From the NCBI RefSeq assembly GCF_000204925.1, contig NC_015435.1:1319160-1383159 (forward strand): a stretch of DNA of 64,000 nt. Reading direction: 5' to 3'. Positions 1 to 8,944 of the stretch are shown one piece after another. The translations under genes and the position numbers were made by a program. The notes under the pieces are model-generated. The model did no database searches. It was not told where the DNA came from and saw only the letters and a list, made by a program, of their open reading frames with translations. The stretch comes from Metallosphaera cuprina Ar-4 (GTDB lineage Archaea; Thermoproteota; Thermoprotei_A; Sulfolobales; Sulfolobaceae). Position 1 is the stretch's first letter. Each line of letters starts with the position of its first letter.

Positions 1-168
1 TACCTCGAAGTCAAGATCTAAACCATTACTTTCAACCTTTGATATCGTAAGTCCGGATGAATCTAGCTCCAAATCTCTTTCCGTCTCTAGATCAATAGTT
101 TCCACTCCTTTATAGGCTAACTCCTTAAAGTCAAACTCTACAAAAATATCGTACAGATTTATTTTCAT
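1..168 (-). CDS. M1-family zinc aminopeptidase, N-terminus only (cut by window edge)
   Basis: The minus strand reads an uninterrupted frame from an ATG at 168 to the window edge (56 codons, no stop). It begins MKINLYDIFVEF and continues with alternating hydrophobic and acidic residues typical of the first beta-sandwich domain of archaeal M1 aminopeptidases (tricorn-interacting-factor F2/F3 type), which trim peptides released by the proteasome. The catalytic HExxH motif would lie beyond the edge. The call rests on N-terminal resemblance only. A weak T-rich TATA-like stretch about 26 nt upstream (near 190-198) would fit a leaderless start. Confidence 0.55.
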   Translation of the reverse strand, partial: MKINLYDIFVEFDFKELAYKGVETIDLETERDLELDSSGLTISKVESNGLDLDFEV

Positions 169-483
169 AAATTGAGACGTGAACTATTGACTAAAAAGCT
201 AACCGTATCTCTCCGCATTTAGAAGCTATCAAGATCCAATTATCGTGAAGTTTGATTTTATTCTATATACTAATCTTCAGTCCGACGAGTTTGTGCTCTT
301 TCTTGAATTACTAGCATTACTAAGTAAATCTGAAAGGATTTATTATTAGATAAGAATTGATATCTTACTTCATCCGTTAAAATTTGATACCTAAATATGG
401 GAGTCTATATTGAGGTATTATCATTAGTAGTACTTAACTTAATATCGCAAGGTTTATAAACGTCAATAGCGTATTAACATTCA
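169..483. other. Gene-free divergent intergenic region
   Basis: These 315 bases separate the divergent aminopeptidase and Sso7d genes. They are AT-rich, with stop codons in every frame. The only clear element is the Sso7d TATA box at 453-460. I found no RNA gene, long inverted repeat or credible small ORF. Confidence 0.6.
453..460 (+). promoter_or_regulatory. TATA box of the Sso7d-like gene
   Basis: TTTATAAA centred about 27 nt upstream of the ATG at 484 is a near-consensus archaeal TATA box. It places transcription start at or within a few bases of the start codon, so the mRNA is probably leaderless, as is usual for this abundant protein family. Confidence 0.75.
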
Positions 484-672
484 ATGGCAACCAAAATAAA
501 GTTCAAATATAAGGGCCAAGATCTGGAAGTGGATATAAGCAAAGTGAAGAAGGTTTGGAAAGTAGGGAAGATGGTATCGTTCACTTACGACGACAATGGC
601 AAGACAGGTAGGGGAGCAGTAAGCGAGAAAGATGCCCCTAAAGAGCTATTATCTATGATAGGGAAGAAGTAA
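484..672 (+). CDS. Sso7d/Sac7d-family chromatin protein, 62 aa
   Basis: A small basic DNA-binding protein that coats and kinks duplex DNA by minor-groove intercalation, stabilising the genome at high temperature. It is close to Sulfolobus 7-kDa proteins along its full length, including KFKYKG near the N-terminus, the KVWKVGKM strand, the FTYD turn, [17 protein letters not shown] and a lysine-rich tail. The residues matching the known DNA-contact set are Trp25, Val27, Met30, Ser32 and the Arg in GRGA (numbered from Met1). Such proteins are specific to Sulfolobales, so this gene anchors the taxonomic call. The gene stands alone with its own strong TATA box and a T-rich terminator. Confidence 0.97.
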   Translation: MATKIKFKYKGQDLEVDISKVKKVWKVGKMVSFTYDDNGKTGRGAVSEKDAPKELLSMIGKK

Positions 673-686
673 AGGGCCCTAGTCAG

Positions 687-698
687 TTTTTATTTTTT
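687..698 (+). terminator. T-rich terminator after the Sso7d-like gene
   Basis: An almost uninterrupted run of T begins about 15 nt after the stop codon. Archaeal RNA polymerase terminates at such T-tracts without needing a hairpin, and a highly expressed single-gene unit would need one here. Confidence 0.5.
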
Positions 699-851
699 AG
701 ATTTCTAGTTTACGAGTTTATTGTTAAGTGTTTTTACGATTAAAGTGTAATAATATATCGGATCAATGAATATCGTTCAGAAGAGCTTGAGTATATCCTT
801 AGGTTTATACTCTATTTTATAAACTATGGAGTGTAAGAAAGTTGATCTCAA

Positions 852-1205
852 ATGAGAATAGCCGTAACATATGATAAGGAACAGACTCTAAAACCTTTGG
901 AGGAAGCCGAGATAATAGCTATAATAGACGAGGAGAAGAAAGAAGTAGAACAGTACGAGAACCCTGGGTACGGTATGAGTAAGGAAATGACCATGCATGC
1001 TATATTGGAACTAGAACCCGAGGCGATTGTAGTGAAGAACCAATTCCTATGTCCAGGGTCTTATATGATGAGTTACGGTAGGCTGAAGTACATTCCGACT
1101 CAATACAATTCACTGAACGATGTTTTGCAGCATTTGGAAGAAATAAAGAAGAATATAAGAGAAGACCTTGACGAAGAGATGTATGCAGAGGCCTATCCAG
1201 AATAA
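852..1205 (+). CDS. NifX/NafY-type (dinitrogenase iron-molybdenum cofactor fold) protein, 117 aa
   Basis: The protein starts MRIAVTYD and has the alternating strand-helix pattern of the RNase-H-like NifX/NafY family: an N-terminal strand, an acidic IIDEEKKEV strand followed by YENPG, a helix, an EAIVVKN strand, then a short helix after LKYIPT. Family members bind metal clusters or act near them, but most archaeal stand-alone copies are uncharacterised. The single Cys in FLCPG might matter. The last 20 residues are acidic. The gene is monocistronic between Sso7d and a small membrane protein. Fold assignment is moderate and function unknown. Confidence 0.5.
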   Translation: MRIAVTYDKEQTLKPLEEAEIIAIIDEEKKEVEQYENPGYGMSKEMTMHAILELEPEAIVVKNQFLCPGSYMMSYGRLKYIPTQYNSLNDVLQHLEEIKKNIREDLDEEMYAEAYPE

Positions 1206-1212
1206 ATTTTTA

Positions 1213-1220
1213 TTTATATA
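1213..1220 (+). promoter_or_regulatory. TATA box deciding the start of the gene at 1242
   Basis: TTTATATA centred about 26 nt before the ATG at 1242 indicates leaderless transcription. An in-frame TTG at 1233 would lie upstream of the expected transcription start, so 1242 is preferred. Confidence 0.6.
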
Positions 1221-1241
1221 TAGCGAAAATTCTTGATTCAA

Positions 1242-1601
1242 ATGGTTGATCATATTATAGAAGTTTTAATTTTTATTTTTTCACTTATTATAACTTGGGT
1301 TATTGTATCTGTACCAGTCTGGTTATCTGCCAAACTATTCTCGTCCCACGCAAGCTTGGGCAAGGCAATGTTGGCTACCTTTTTAGCTCTTCTAATTTTT
1401 TTCCTACTAGCGAGATTAATAAGTCCACTCAGTCACCTCTTAGGCCTCTTAATTGGGTTCGTAGCCGTTTTATGGGTTTTCAAAGAGATATTTGATGTTG
1501 GTTGGCTTAGTGCATTGGGAATCGCGATAGTGACCTTCATAATAACAATAATACTGCTCATAATTTTAGCCGCTGTAGGTCTTGGGCTTGGCCTACTCTG
1601 A
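1242..1601 (+). CDS. Small integral membrane protein, about 119 aa, unknown function
   Basis: The protein is almost entirely hydrophobic, with about four membrane segments: one near residues 3-25, one near 38-60, one near 62-80 and a long C-terminal Ile/Leu/Gly-rich segment near 90-119. There is no recognisable catalytic or metal-binding motif. The start at ATG 1242 is chosen from TATA spacing. It is followed within about 50 bases by the stop of the converging RNA methyltransferase gene. I do not recognise the family. Confidence 0.6.
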   Translation: MVDHIIEVLIFIFSLIITWVIVSVPVWLSAKLFSSHASLGKAMLATFLALLIFFLLARLISPLSHLLGLLIGFVAVLWVFKEIFDVGWLSALGIAIVTFIITIILLIILAAVGLGLGLL

Positions 1602-1652
1602 AAGTTTCATATTTAAACATTGCTGCTAAAGTGTCATTTGGAGCGTTTTGAA

Positions 1653-2765
1653 CTAGGGTTTGATCTTTGAAATGAAGAAACCCTCGCTTTGATCTAAACT
1701 AGGGTAGGTTCTCATCACCCTCATCCACACCTTACTCCTTTTGTATCCGAAGTGTGCAGGGTCATTTGTCACTTTCTCAAGGTATTTAGAGTAGATCTCA
1801 ACTTGCTTCTCTCCCTCTTCCGGGAAAAGCGAACAGGTGGAGTAAACTATTTCTACTCCAGACGAAAACGCATTCTTCAGTATCTCCCTTTGGATCCTAA
1901 CAAGTTTATTCAATTCAGTTTTTGTCAGTCTAAAGGGAATTGAGGGATCCACGTTTATTGTTCCGCTATTAGAGCAGGGCGCGTCTATGAGTATCTTATC
2001 TACCTTTCTTACCTTGAAATTGGAACCGTCCGCTAGTATGACGTCAACGTTCTCTACCCCCCAAAGCCTTAGGAGGCGTCTCTGAAGATTTACCCTCTTT
2101 TCCGAAATATCAAGTGAAACGACATAAGACGAATTATTAGTGATTTGCTGTATCAATGAGGTTTTACCTCCAGGTGAACCTCCTATCTCTAGAATGTTTT
2201 CTCCAGGCTTGGGATTTAATACGCTCACCACTATGGCGCTGGACTTATCTTGAGGTATGATAAGTCCTTCCCTAAATTCGTCAGTTGAAGAGGGTTTAGG
2301 TGAGATCCAATTTAAAAGGAAATCGAAATCTTCATCCAATGAAAAGGAGTAGCCTTTTACTCTTAAGGACTCTATTATTTCATCTCTATCTCCTTTTAGA
2401 GTATTAACTCTTACCCAACTTCTCCTCGAATATAATCCAGCCATCCCGTTATCTCCAAGAAGAGGATACATTCTTTCAAAAATCCATCTGGGAAGAGAGA
2501 ACGGATCTGGTTTAGCATTAAGCGCTAGCTCAACGGCCTCTCTAGAAAACGGTTTAACATGAGGATACACTCTAATAACTCTAGGCAAAGACCATAAAAC
2601 TTTGAGGTATAGTTCATAGCATCCTGGTAAGTTGGGTCGACCTCTTATCGCTCTTTTGAAGCTTGCCTCAGGTGATGAGTTATTTATAAAACTTAGTGCT
2701 CTCTCTATAACGCCTTTGCACTCATCAGTTGGACTAGGAGACTTCACCCATCGGTTACTCTTCAC
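1653..2765 (-). CDS. NOL1/NOP2/Sun-family RNA cytosine-C5 methyltransferase, 370 aa
   Basis: An S-adenosylmethionine-dependent methyltransferase making m5C in tRNA or rRNA. It has a ~130-residue N-terminal domain, then the Rossmann methylase core with an SAM-loop EIGGSPGGKT, motif IV-type DAPCSNSGT (which carries the first conserved Cys), and motif VI-type YSTCSLFPEEGE, whose Cys is the usual covalent nucleophile. Both key cysteines are present. I see no C-terminal PUA domain. The GTG start at 2765 is preceded by a good ribosome-binding site (GGTGAT, about 5 nt away). The target RNA cannot be deduced from sequence. Confidence 0.88.
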   Translation of the reverse strand: MKSNRWVKSPSPTDECKGVIERALSFINNSSPEASFKRAIRGRPNLPGCYELYLKVLWSLPRVIRVYPHVKPFSREAVELALNAKPDPFSLPRWIFERMYPLLGDNGMAGLYSRRSWVRVNTLKGDRDEIIESLRVKGYSFSLDEDFDFLLNWISPKPSSTDEFREGLIIPQDKSSAIVVSVLNPKPGENILEIGGSPGGKTSLIQQITNNSSYVVSLDISEKRVNLQRRLLRLWGVENVDVILADGSNFKVRKVDKILIDAPCSNSGTINVDPSIPFRLTKTELNKLVRIQREILKNAFSSGVEIVYSTCSLFPEEGEKQVEIYSKYLEKVTNDPAHFGYKRSKVWMRVMRTYPSLDQSEGFFISKIKP

Positions 2766-2886
2766 TTTTCATCACCTTACGCAGCCTTTAGGTAACGTGA
2801 TTAACGTTAAGTTTTTGAAGAGTGATTTTTAACATAAAAAACTTAAAATCAATTAAAGTACCTCCAGCTCGTAAATTTAACTCTAT

Positions 2887-3774
2887 CTATAGTTTCGTAA
2901 TAATGTATTCAAATAACTGGAAGTCGGGCAAAGGTTGGGACTGCGTAAGGACTACATAGTTTCCCTTCAAAGCCACGAAATAGTATGTTGAACCATAAGG
3001 CCCAGTGGTAGAGATGTTAAAGTATCGAGCCCCATCGAAGGTTCCATTTGTTGCTAAGGATTCCGGACCTGATTGAGTTTGGTTTGAACTAATCTTGGTA
3101 GTGGAGTAAAGATAGTTATAGAGTTGAGTTGAATTGTTTCCTTCTACAACGTTGACACCTACAGACTCTCCACTGCTAATACCTGAACTTAAGTAATACA
3201 CAGAGTACTGTGTAAACTGCCCTTCACTAGTGTTAAGGTAAGCTACAACATATTCTACAAGTGGTAAAGAGGAAGTGCTAGGATAGAAGAAATTAGGCAA
3301 GGTTAAAGACGTTCCGTTATGTCCTACAAAAACTTCTCTTGCTAAGTTCAATATTGCTAACTGCTCATTGTTTGAAATTCCAGTTCCGTTTACCATTATC
3401 ACGTAATGGCCTATTACGGTATGAGGGACCTGTTGAGATGCGTTAGGTTGCCCTGGAAAGTGGAGTATTAAGATCGAAATGATAGATTGATTGTTGCCTT
3501 CTTCCTGGAGGTACTCTTGATACAGGGCATCAGCATCGGGATAGATCCCGTTTAATACTTGTGAAGAGTTTATCTCACCGAGCGAAACTATTTTCCAATT
3601 AGGAAGAATGGAGCTTATCTCCGCCTGAGTTGGCAAATTTGGTGTAGATATTGATGAATTACTCATAGGGGTTGATAGACTACCCGTGAATACGTGATAG
3701 TCCAAATACAATAACGCTCCAATCACAAGTACAACCAAGGCAAGTCCTATACCTATTAACTTTACTTTCTCCAT
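2887..3774 (-). CDS. Membrane-anchored extracytoplasmic protein, 295 aa, unknown
   Basis: An N-terminal hydrophobic segment (residues about 5-27) is followed by a Ser/Thr/Asn-rich exported domain with many N-glycosylation sequons (NSS, NGT, NQS), typical of Sulfolobales surface proteins. The absence of a clear cleavage site suggests a signal anchor. There is no catalytic motif I recognise. The gene is transcribed alone on the minus strand, between the m5C methyltransferase and the HAD phosphatase. A substrate-binding or sensor role is possible but unsupported. Confidence 0.6.
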   Translation of the reverse strand: MEKVKLIGIGLALVVLVIGALLYLDYHVFTGSLSTPMSNSSISTPNLPTQAEISSILPNWKIVSLGEINSSQVLNGIYPDADALYQEYLQEEGNNQSIISILILHFPGQPNASQQVPHTVIGHYVIMVNGTGISNNEQLAILNLAREVFVGHNGTSLTLPNFFYPSTSSLPLVEYVVAYLNTSEGQFTQYSVYYLSSGISSGESVGVNVVEGNNSTQLYNYLYSTTKISSNQTQSGPESLATNGTFDGARYFNISTTGPYGSTYYFVALKGNYVVLTQSQPLPDFQLFEYIITKL

Positions 3775-3816
3775 TGGGTATCTCGCGATAACGCATTTAA
3801 AAACTCTTTCGTTAGT

Positions 3817-4437
3817 TTAAAGGTTTAGCGCTTGGATAACCTGACAGGGAGTATCAACTAAGGTAACGCTCTCCTCAATTAGACTTGAAACGCTAGAATC
3901 CAGACCTTTTATAATGAAAATGTTTCTGATGCCGGCCCTCTTAAAGGCCTGGAAGTCATATATCGTATCTCCAACTCCAGCGCTCTGTTCAGGCTTTCCT
4001 TTGAGCTTATCCAAGGCTAAATACACAGGATATGGGTCCGGTTTTCCTATAGGGACCTCATCTCCAGCTATTAGTAAATCAGGGCTTATCCCTACAGCCT
4101 CTAAACTTCTCAAGGCAGATCTCCTTAATGAAGAAGTAACTACGGCTGTAGAATAACCTTTACTTTTGGCTCTAGTTACGAGTTCCTTCGCACAAGGTAA
4201 AGGACTCGCTTTAGTAGATACTAGCTCATCGTAAATAGCGTTTTTAAGTTCAAACAGCTCTTGATATCTCTCCCCCGCTAAGGTTTTAGCGATGTCAATA
4301 GTTCTCCTCCCCATAAGAAGGTCTAAATTAACCTTCGCTTCTATACCTAGTCTCTTTAGCGAGATCTCCCAAGCCTCCTTGTGTACGGATGCGGTATTAG
4401 CTAACGTGCCGTCAAGATCAAGTAACAGGACTCTCAT
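3817..4437 (-). CDS. HAD-superfamily phosphatase (phosphoglycolate phosphatase/beta-PGM type), 206 aa
   Basis: Haloacid-dehalogenase hydrolase. Motif I is DLDGT with nucleophile Asp7 and general acid Asp9. A helical cap domain follows at about 15-85. Motif II is VVTSS, motif III is the Lys in GKPDP, and motif IV is GVGDTIYD. These fit small-metabolite phosphatases, but the substrate is not predictable. Its ATG overlaps the stop of the bax1 homologue (ATGA), so it is the last gene of an XPB2-Bax1-HAD transcription unit. That coupling hints at a role in processing nucleotides or DNA ends, which is inference only. Confidence 0.85.
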   Translation of the reverse strand: MRVLLLDLDGTLANTASVHKEAWEISLKRLGIEAKVNLDLLMGRRTIDIAKTLAGERYQELFELKNAIYDELVSTKASPLPCAKELVTRAKSKGYSTAVVTSSLRRSALRSLEAVGISPDLLIAGDEVPIGKPDPYPVYLALDKLKGKPEQSAGVGDTIYDFQAFKRAGIRNIFIIKGLDSSVSSLIEESVTLVDTPCQVIQALNL

Positions 4438-5876
4438 TTGCTGATCACGGCTTCAGATATATTTATCCATTTTATCTTATAGCCTAATTTTTCTAAAACG
4501 TCTACAATGAATTCTCCCTTCTCCTTAATGACATCTTGAAGCTTTCTTCCAGAGTAATCCTCTTTCGATAAAAGTTCCAGCAAGTCCCTCTTGACATAGT
4601 AATTTTTCAAAAGTACATATTCAGGGAACTCCATTAAGTCCTTCCTTAGCGTAGCCTCTGAAACACCATACTTCGATGCGATCTCTTTTAAAGAAATGAC
4701 AGGATCTCCCCATAGCTTATAATCTATCTTCCTAACGTTAGACGCCTCAATTTGTTTTAACAGTTTATAGACCTTAGTTACATCTACTTTTCTTTTGTAT
4801 GTAACTAACTGTAGCCCCTCTATCCTGCCAGTCCCTAACTCCTCATTCACTATAGGTATAATGAGTTTCGAACTTCCCTCCAATTTCTTAACCTTTTCCC
4901 TTATGTAATCCTCCGTCCAGAATCCTACAATTTCGATGAAAACCTCAAGGTGATCCTTTAGAGCGATAAAGTCAGGGAGGAAGATTCTTCCGTTAACTAC
5001 GATAGGACCTGGTTCCCTCTCGAGTTTCCAGTCCTTTATAGCGTTCCTAAAATCCCAATAGAAGCTCTCCTCTATTGAGCTATCGAATATCTTCTCATGT
5101 GATGAATTACTACTTATCCATTCTAGGTTTTCCACCTTCAGCATGTAGATTCTCCTCTTCTTCCTTCCCAGAACAATTTCAGCTTCCGCTTGCCATGAGG
5201 GAGAACTTACCACATATGGGATTAGGAGAGCTAGGTTCCTTCCGTACTTCTCCGAAGGCTTTACCAGCGTGTATGGCCCTATTACGTCAATCTTAACGGG
5301 ATTAGGATAGGCGATATACATAAGCCCTAATCTTTTTATCGTCCTCAACAATTCCTTCCAATTCAATTCTCCTGAGAACGTTACCTTATACGATTTGAAT
5401 AAAATTGATTGAAATAGAGAGAGGTTATACTCCTTTGCTATATCTATGGCACTGGGAACTTTTACTTCCTTTATGATCTTGCTTTCCTCCAGATCAGCGT
5501 ACATTAATTTCTCAGCGTCCACGTTAAACATCTCGCTTACCTCCGCTATTCTCTTCTTCCTCTCCTCCTCCGATAGCGCAGGTCCCTTACTGAAGAGCTC
5601 CGCCCTTATCTTTTTCGAATCGATCGTTGACTCTTCAGATAGAGTTAGGTACCTAGATATAACTTTGTGCAACCCTCTCACTAGTTTAGCTCCGTGCGTT
5701 GTCTTTCCGTGGACCCTTTCGAGTAACTTTACTTCTTCTTCAACCTCACCGAACGTCTTATAGGGCTTGTATATAGAAATCATCTCGTTGATTAGGTCTA
5801 ACTCCCTCTTCCCAATGAAGAGAGGGTATATCCTATCTCCATGTATCTTAAACCTTACCAGTTCACTTGGTAGCAC
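4434..5876 (-). CDS. bax1: Bax1, DUF790 nuclease partner of archaeal XPB, 480 aa
   Basis: DUF790 family, known in Sulfolobus as Bax1, a structure-specific endonuclease that binds the XPB helicase and resembles an XPF/XPG-like repair module. The N-terminus MLPSELVRFKIHG is characteristic. A restriction-endonuclease-like core lies at about 290-350 (a Gly-Arg-x-Phe-Leu-Pro-Asp-Phe stretch followed by a strand with Glu and GFWTE), consistent with a PD-(D/E)xK-type site. A C-terminal helix-turn-helix-like region follows at about 400-470. It begins with GTG and overlaps the end of the upstream xpb gene by 14 bases, matching the conserved xpb-bax1 operon. Confidence 0.88.
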   Translation of the reverse strand: MLPSELVRFKIHGDRIYPLFIGKRELDLINEMISIYKPYKTFGEVEEEVKLLERVHGKTTHGAKLVRGLHKVISRYLTLSEESTIDSKKIRAELFSKGPALSEEERKKRIAEVSEMFNVDAEKLMYADLEESKIIKEVKVPSAIDIAKEYNLSLFQSILFKSYKVTFSGELNWKELLRTIKRLGLMYIAYPNPVKIDVIGPYTLVKPSEKYGRNLALLIPYVVSSPSWQAEAEIVLGRKKRRIYMLKVENLEWISSNSSHEKIFDSSIEESFYWDFRNAIKDWKLEREPGPIVVNGRIFLPDFIALKDHLEVFIEIVGFWTEDYIREKVKKLEGSSKLIIPIVNEELGTGRIEGLQLVTYKRKVDVTKVYKLLKQIEASNVRKIDYKLWGDPVISLKEIASKYGVSEATLRKDLMEFPEYVLLKNYYVKRDLLELLSKEDYSGRKLQDVIKEKGEFIVDVLEKLGYKIKWINISEAVISK

Positions 5877-7194
5877 TGGATCTCCTCCTGCTCAGGTTGT
5901 GATCAGAAGTTCCTTTGCTAACTATCTCTACAAGTGTAGCCACCTTCCCCTCACTCTTTCTCAATATCCTACCCAGTCTCTGCATCATCTGTCTTGAAGT
6001 ACCGTATCCGCCCAGTACTATCCCCACACTGGCGTCAGGCACATCAACTCCTTCGTCAAAAACGTTCGATGCAACTATAACTTTGTAGTCTCCGGTTCTG
6101 AACTTAGAAAGTATCTCCTTTCTCTCATCTTTAGGAGTGAGGTAAGTCACTGCAGGTATGAGAAACTCCCTCGATACCTTATACGCCATGTCTACATCTC
6201 TAGTGAAAACGATTATCTTGTGACCCAAGTACTCCTTAAGGATCTCTTTAAGCTTCTCCAATTTGCTCTCTGAATTAATTGATATTTTCATTGATTCATG
6301 CCACGCTAGAAGCGCATCACGGGCGTCTTTGTCCCTTCCAGCTAAATATATGAGTCTTTGAAAATCTCTGGGACTGCTCATTCTAAACCCTTTTTTTCTA
6401 AGGTAAGATATGAACTTTCCCCTCAGCTCCTCGTACTTCTCCTTCTCTTTAGGAGTTAACTCGACGTAGAGCCTCTTTGTCTTAAACTCTGCTAAGTACT
6501 TTCCGCTCAGTTGTGAAGGATGAAGTCTAACTAGGACAGGGCCAACTCTGTCCTCCAGTAATACATGTCTCCCGTCCTCTCTTTCTGGAGTAGCTGTTAA
6601 TCCCATCCTAAAGGGGGAAGCCATAAGCTCGGCTATGTTGATGTAACCAATCGATGGAAGATGATGAACTTCATCAAATATTACAAAAGGAAACTTATTT
6701 CCTAATTGTTCCACCTTAATGTAGGCTGAATCGTAAGTTATGACGGTTATTCCTGAGAGCCTGTCCTCTCCTCCCCCTATTATACCAGGGGAGGCGTCAA
6801 GTAACTCTTCGATCTTATCAGCCCATTGATGTAACAGTTCTATTGTAGGAACTACTATTAGGGTGGCTACCTTTAACGTTGACAATGCCTTTATACCTAT
6901 AACAGTCTTCCCAGCTCCTGTAGGTAAGACTAGAACCCCCCTCTTCCTGGAAAGCCATAATCTCAGTGCACGTTCTTGATACTCCCTTAACTTTATGTTA
7001 TCCTTCACTATAGGAAAGGGTAACGGATCCATTACGTTATCGTCTACCTCTATCTCCCCTTTTCTGAAGTATTCTAGAGCACTTGCATAGTTGTATGCGG
7101 GGGCCACATAAGCCTTAAAGTCCTCACTCCACTTGAATGATGGAGCGTAATGAGTAGATAAAAGAAGTCCCTTGAAATATTTCAGAGAAACCAA
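5863..7194 (-). CDS. xpb2: XPB-family superfamily 2 DNA helicase (XPB2 type), 443 aa
   Basis: ATP-dependent DNA translocase/helicase related to the TFIIH subunit XPB. A short N-terminal damage-recognition-like region is followed by Walker A PTGAGKT (91-97), the DEVHH box (174-178) and the XPB-specific RED motif (205-207, in ATPERED). A thumb-like insertion and the second RecA domain with the QRLGRILR motif VI complete it. Length fits the shorter XPB2 class. It probably acts with Bax1, encoded immediately downstream with overlap, in DNA repair or transcription-linked opening. The start codon is TTG. Confidence 0.93.
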   Translation of the reverse strand: MVSLKYFKGLLLSTHYAPSFKWSEDFKAYVAPAYNYASALEYFRKGEIEVDDNVMDPLPFPIVKDNIKLREYQERALRLWLSRKRGVLVLPTGAGKTVIGIKALSTLKVATLIVVPTIELLHQWADKIEELLDASPGIIGGGEDRLSGITVITYDSAYIKVEQLGNKFPFVIFDEVHHLPSIGYINIAELMASPFRMGLTATPEREDGRHVLLEDRVGPVLVRLHPSQLSGKYLAEFKTKRLYVELTPKEKEKYEELRGKFISYLRKKGFRMSSPRDFQRLIYLAGRDKDARDALLAWHESMKISINSESKLEKLKEILKEYLGHKIIVFTRDVDMAYKVSREFLIPAVTYLTPKDERKEILSKFRTGDYKVIVASNVFDEGVDVPDASVGIVLGGYGTSRQMMQRLGRILRKSEGKVATLVEIVSKGTSDHNLSRRRSSATK

Positions 7195-7256
7195 CTCAGA
7201 TTCTAACTTATTTAATATCTAAAAGTTAAAAATCATTGTCACTACCTACCAAAACA

Positions 7257-8180
7257 ATGATAATAGAACCCATAGCTTTTGAAAGCCTAGGAGTTAGGTC
7301 TCAGGCAACATACGTTGAGACAAAGGATGTTAGAATAGTTATCGACCCTGCGATATCTTTAGCTCCTAGGAGATACGGTTTACCCCCTCACCAGGTGGAA
7401 GTTGATACGTTAATGGAACTTGCCAAGAAAATAATCGAGAGGGCCAAGATAGCTGACGTTTTAGTAGTAACTCACTATCATTATGATCATCACGATCCTG
7501 GTTACGTCATCCCTAAAGACGTCTATAAGGATAAGGTTGTGTTGATTAAGGACACTAACTCATTTATTAATGTCAGTCAAGGAAAGATAAGAGCCCCTAA
7601 GTTTCTCAGATCGATAAAAGGTTTACCTAAGGAGATCTCCAACGCTGATGGTAGAGAGTATAGGTTTGGTGGAACTAAAATCAGCATCTCTCACCCTGTC
7701 CCTCATGGAGCTGACGTTAGATTAGGATACGTGATTCAAGTGAATGTGAAAGATGGCGATACTTCAGTGCTATTTACATCAGACGTTGAGGGATTACCTA
7801 GTGATGAACACGTAAAGTTTACATACTCAAGCAATCCAAATTTCATTATAATAGACGGTCCTCTAAGCTATTTATTAGGTAGGGCACTTACAGAGGATCA
7901 ACTTCAAAGCTCTGTTAAAAACATGGAGAAGATAGCCAAGTTGGGTCTTGAGAAGATGGTTGTAGATCATCACGTTTTGAGGGATCTCAACTACCTTAAA
8001 GTTTTGTCCAGTCTTCATGACGTAGCCAGATCTGCCGGAGTTAAGGTAACAACTGCTGCAGAGATTCTAGGGCTTGAAGTTAGACAACTTGAGGCCAAGA
8101 GGAGGGAACTTTTCGCAAAGGACAACAGACCTGCTAAGATCCCTAAAAACCTAGCTGATCTTCTTAGAACAGACCAGTAG
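7257..8180 (+). CDS. UPF0282 metallo-beta-lactamase-fold hydrolase, 307 aa
   Basis: Archaeal UPF0282 protein. The opening [15 protein letters not shown] followed by an [16 protein letters not shown] stretch is diagnostic. The metal site is [10 protein letters not shown] near residue 75, with further ligands in SHPVPHG, TSDVEG and a C-terminal VDHHVLRD. The true start is placed at ATG 7257 because homologues begin there. An in-frame TTG at 7236 would add seven unconserved residues. The substrate is unknown for the family. Its 3' end overlaps the converging VIT1-type gene by 17 bases. Confidence 0.85.
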   Translation: MIIEPIAFESLGVRSQATYVETKDVRIVIDPAISLAPRRYGLPPHQVEVDTLMELAKKIIERAKIADVLVVTHYHYDHHDPGYVIPKDVYKDKVVLIKDTNSFINVSQGKIRAPKFLRSIKGLPKEISNADGREYRFGGTKISISHPVPHGADVRLGYVIQVNVKDGDTSVLFTSDVEGLPSDEHVKFTYSSNPNFIIIDGPLSYLLGRALTEDQLQSSVKNMEKIAKLGLEKMVVDHHVLRDLNYLKVLSSLHDVARSAGVKVTTAAEILGLEVRQLEAKRRELFAKDNRPAKIPKNLADLLRTDQ

Positions 8181-8904
8181 GGACAGCAAAAACTAGAGAT
8201 AACGCGTAACCAGCTAGGTAGCTTCCTATCAAAGCTAGCAAACCGGTCCCTATTTGTTCTAACGCTCCCCTATATTTGGGTAAGCCAGTGTAGTTAGTGG
8301 AGAGATATCCAAAAATGGAGAGAGTTAAGAGTATGAGAAGAACGGAAGATATTAGTGACACATCGAAGCCTATCCTAAATACAACGTCAAAAGTGAAAGG
8401 AATCAAGGGAATAAGACCTCCTATTATCAAGTAGAGAGCCATAATTAAACCTAGCCTGATAGGTCTTTCAAATTCTTCAGGGAATATTTTTAGCTCATGA
8501 ATTAACATTTCGTTTAATATAACGTTCTTATTTCCCATCAGTATTTCCGCTATCCTCTTAGACTCTTCGTGACTGAAACCTTTCTCCCTGTAAAAGGCTA
8601 TTAATTCGTCCTTTTCCTTCTCAGGATAATGCTCAATTTCATAGCTCTCCTTTCTTATCTCGTTATTGAAAACTTGCATCCTGACTCTGGTCGAGATGAA
8701 TTCGCCTACTCCCATAGAAAAAGCCTGAGCTATCGTTGCAATAAGTCCAGTTATCAACACTATTAAAGAGTCATGGGAGAAGCCTGCTGCCCCTAAGGCA
8801 ATGCTACCTACTCCTATTAAGCCATCCTGTATTCCGAAAACCTTAGTTCTGAAGACGTCCGCTTCCTGGGTCTTATGTTGGATTTCCTTATGTTCTTCAA
8901 CCAT
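8164..8904 (-). CDS. VIT1/CCC1-family Fe2+/Mn2+ transporter, 246 aa
   Basis: Divalent-metal transporter related to plant VIT1 and yeast CCC1. The first two membrane segments (about 22-75) contain the [11 protein letters not shown] and [11 protein letters not shown] signatures. An acidic cytosolic metal-binding domain (about 85-145) precedes three C-terminal membrane helices. This is the full five-helix plan. The expected job is removing excess iron or manganese from the cytosol, useful to an organism in acidic, iron-rich water. It has its own ATG; the next minus-strand gene upstream starts about 40 bases away. Confidence 0.9.
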   Translation of the reverse strand: MVEEHKEIQHKTQEADVFRTKVFGIQDGLIGVGSIALGAAGFSHDSLIVLITGLIATIAQAFSMGVGEFISTRVRMQVFNNEIRKESYEIEHYPEKEKDELIAFYREKGFSHEESKRIAEILMGNKNVILNEMLIHELKIFPEEFERPIRLGLIMALYLIIGGLIPLIPFTFDVVFRIGFDVSLISSVLLILLTLSIFGYLSTNYTGLPKYRGALEQIGTGLLALIGSYLAGYALSLVFAVPTGLF

Positions 8905-8944
8905 AATATGAACTAATTGTTATTGATTAAAAGGATTGCGTGAA

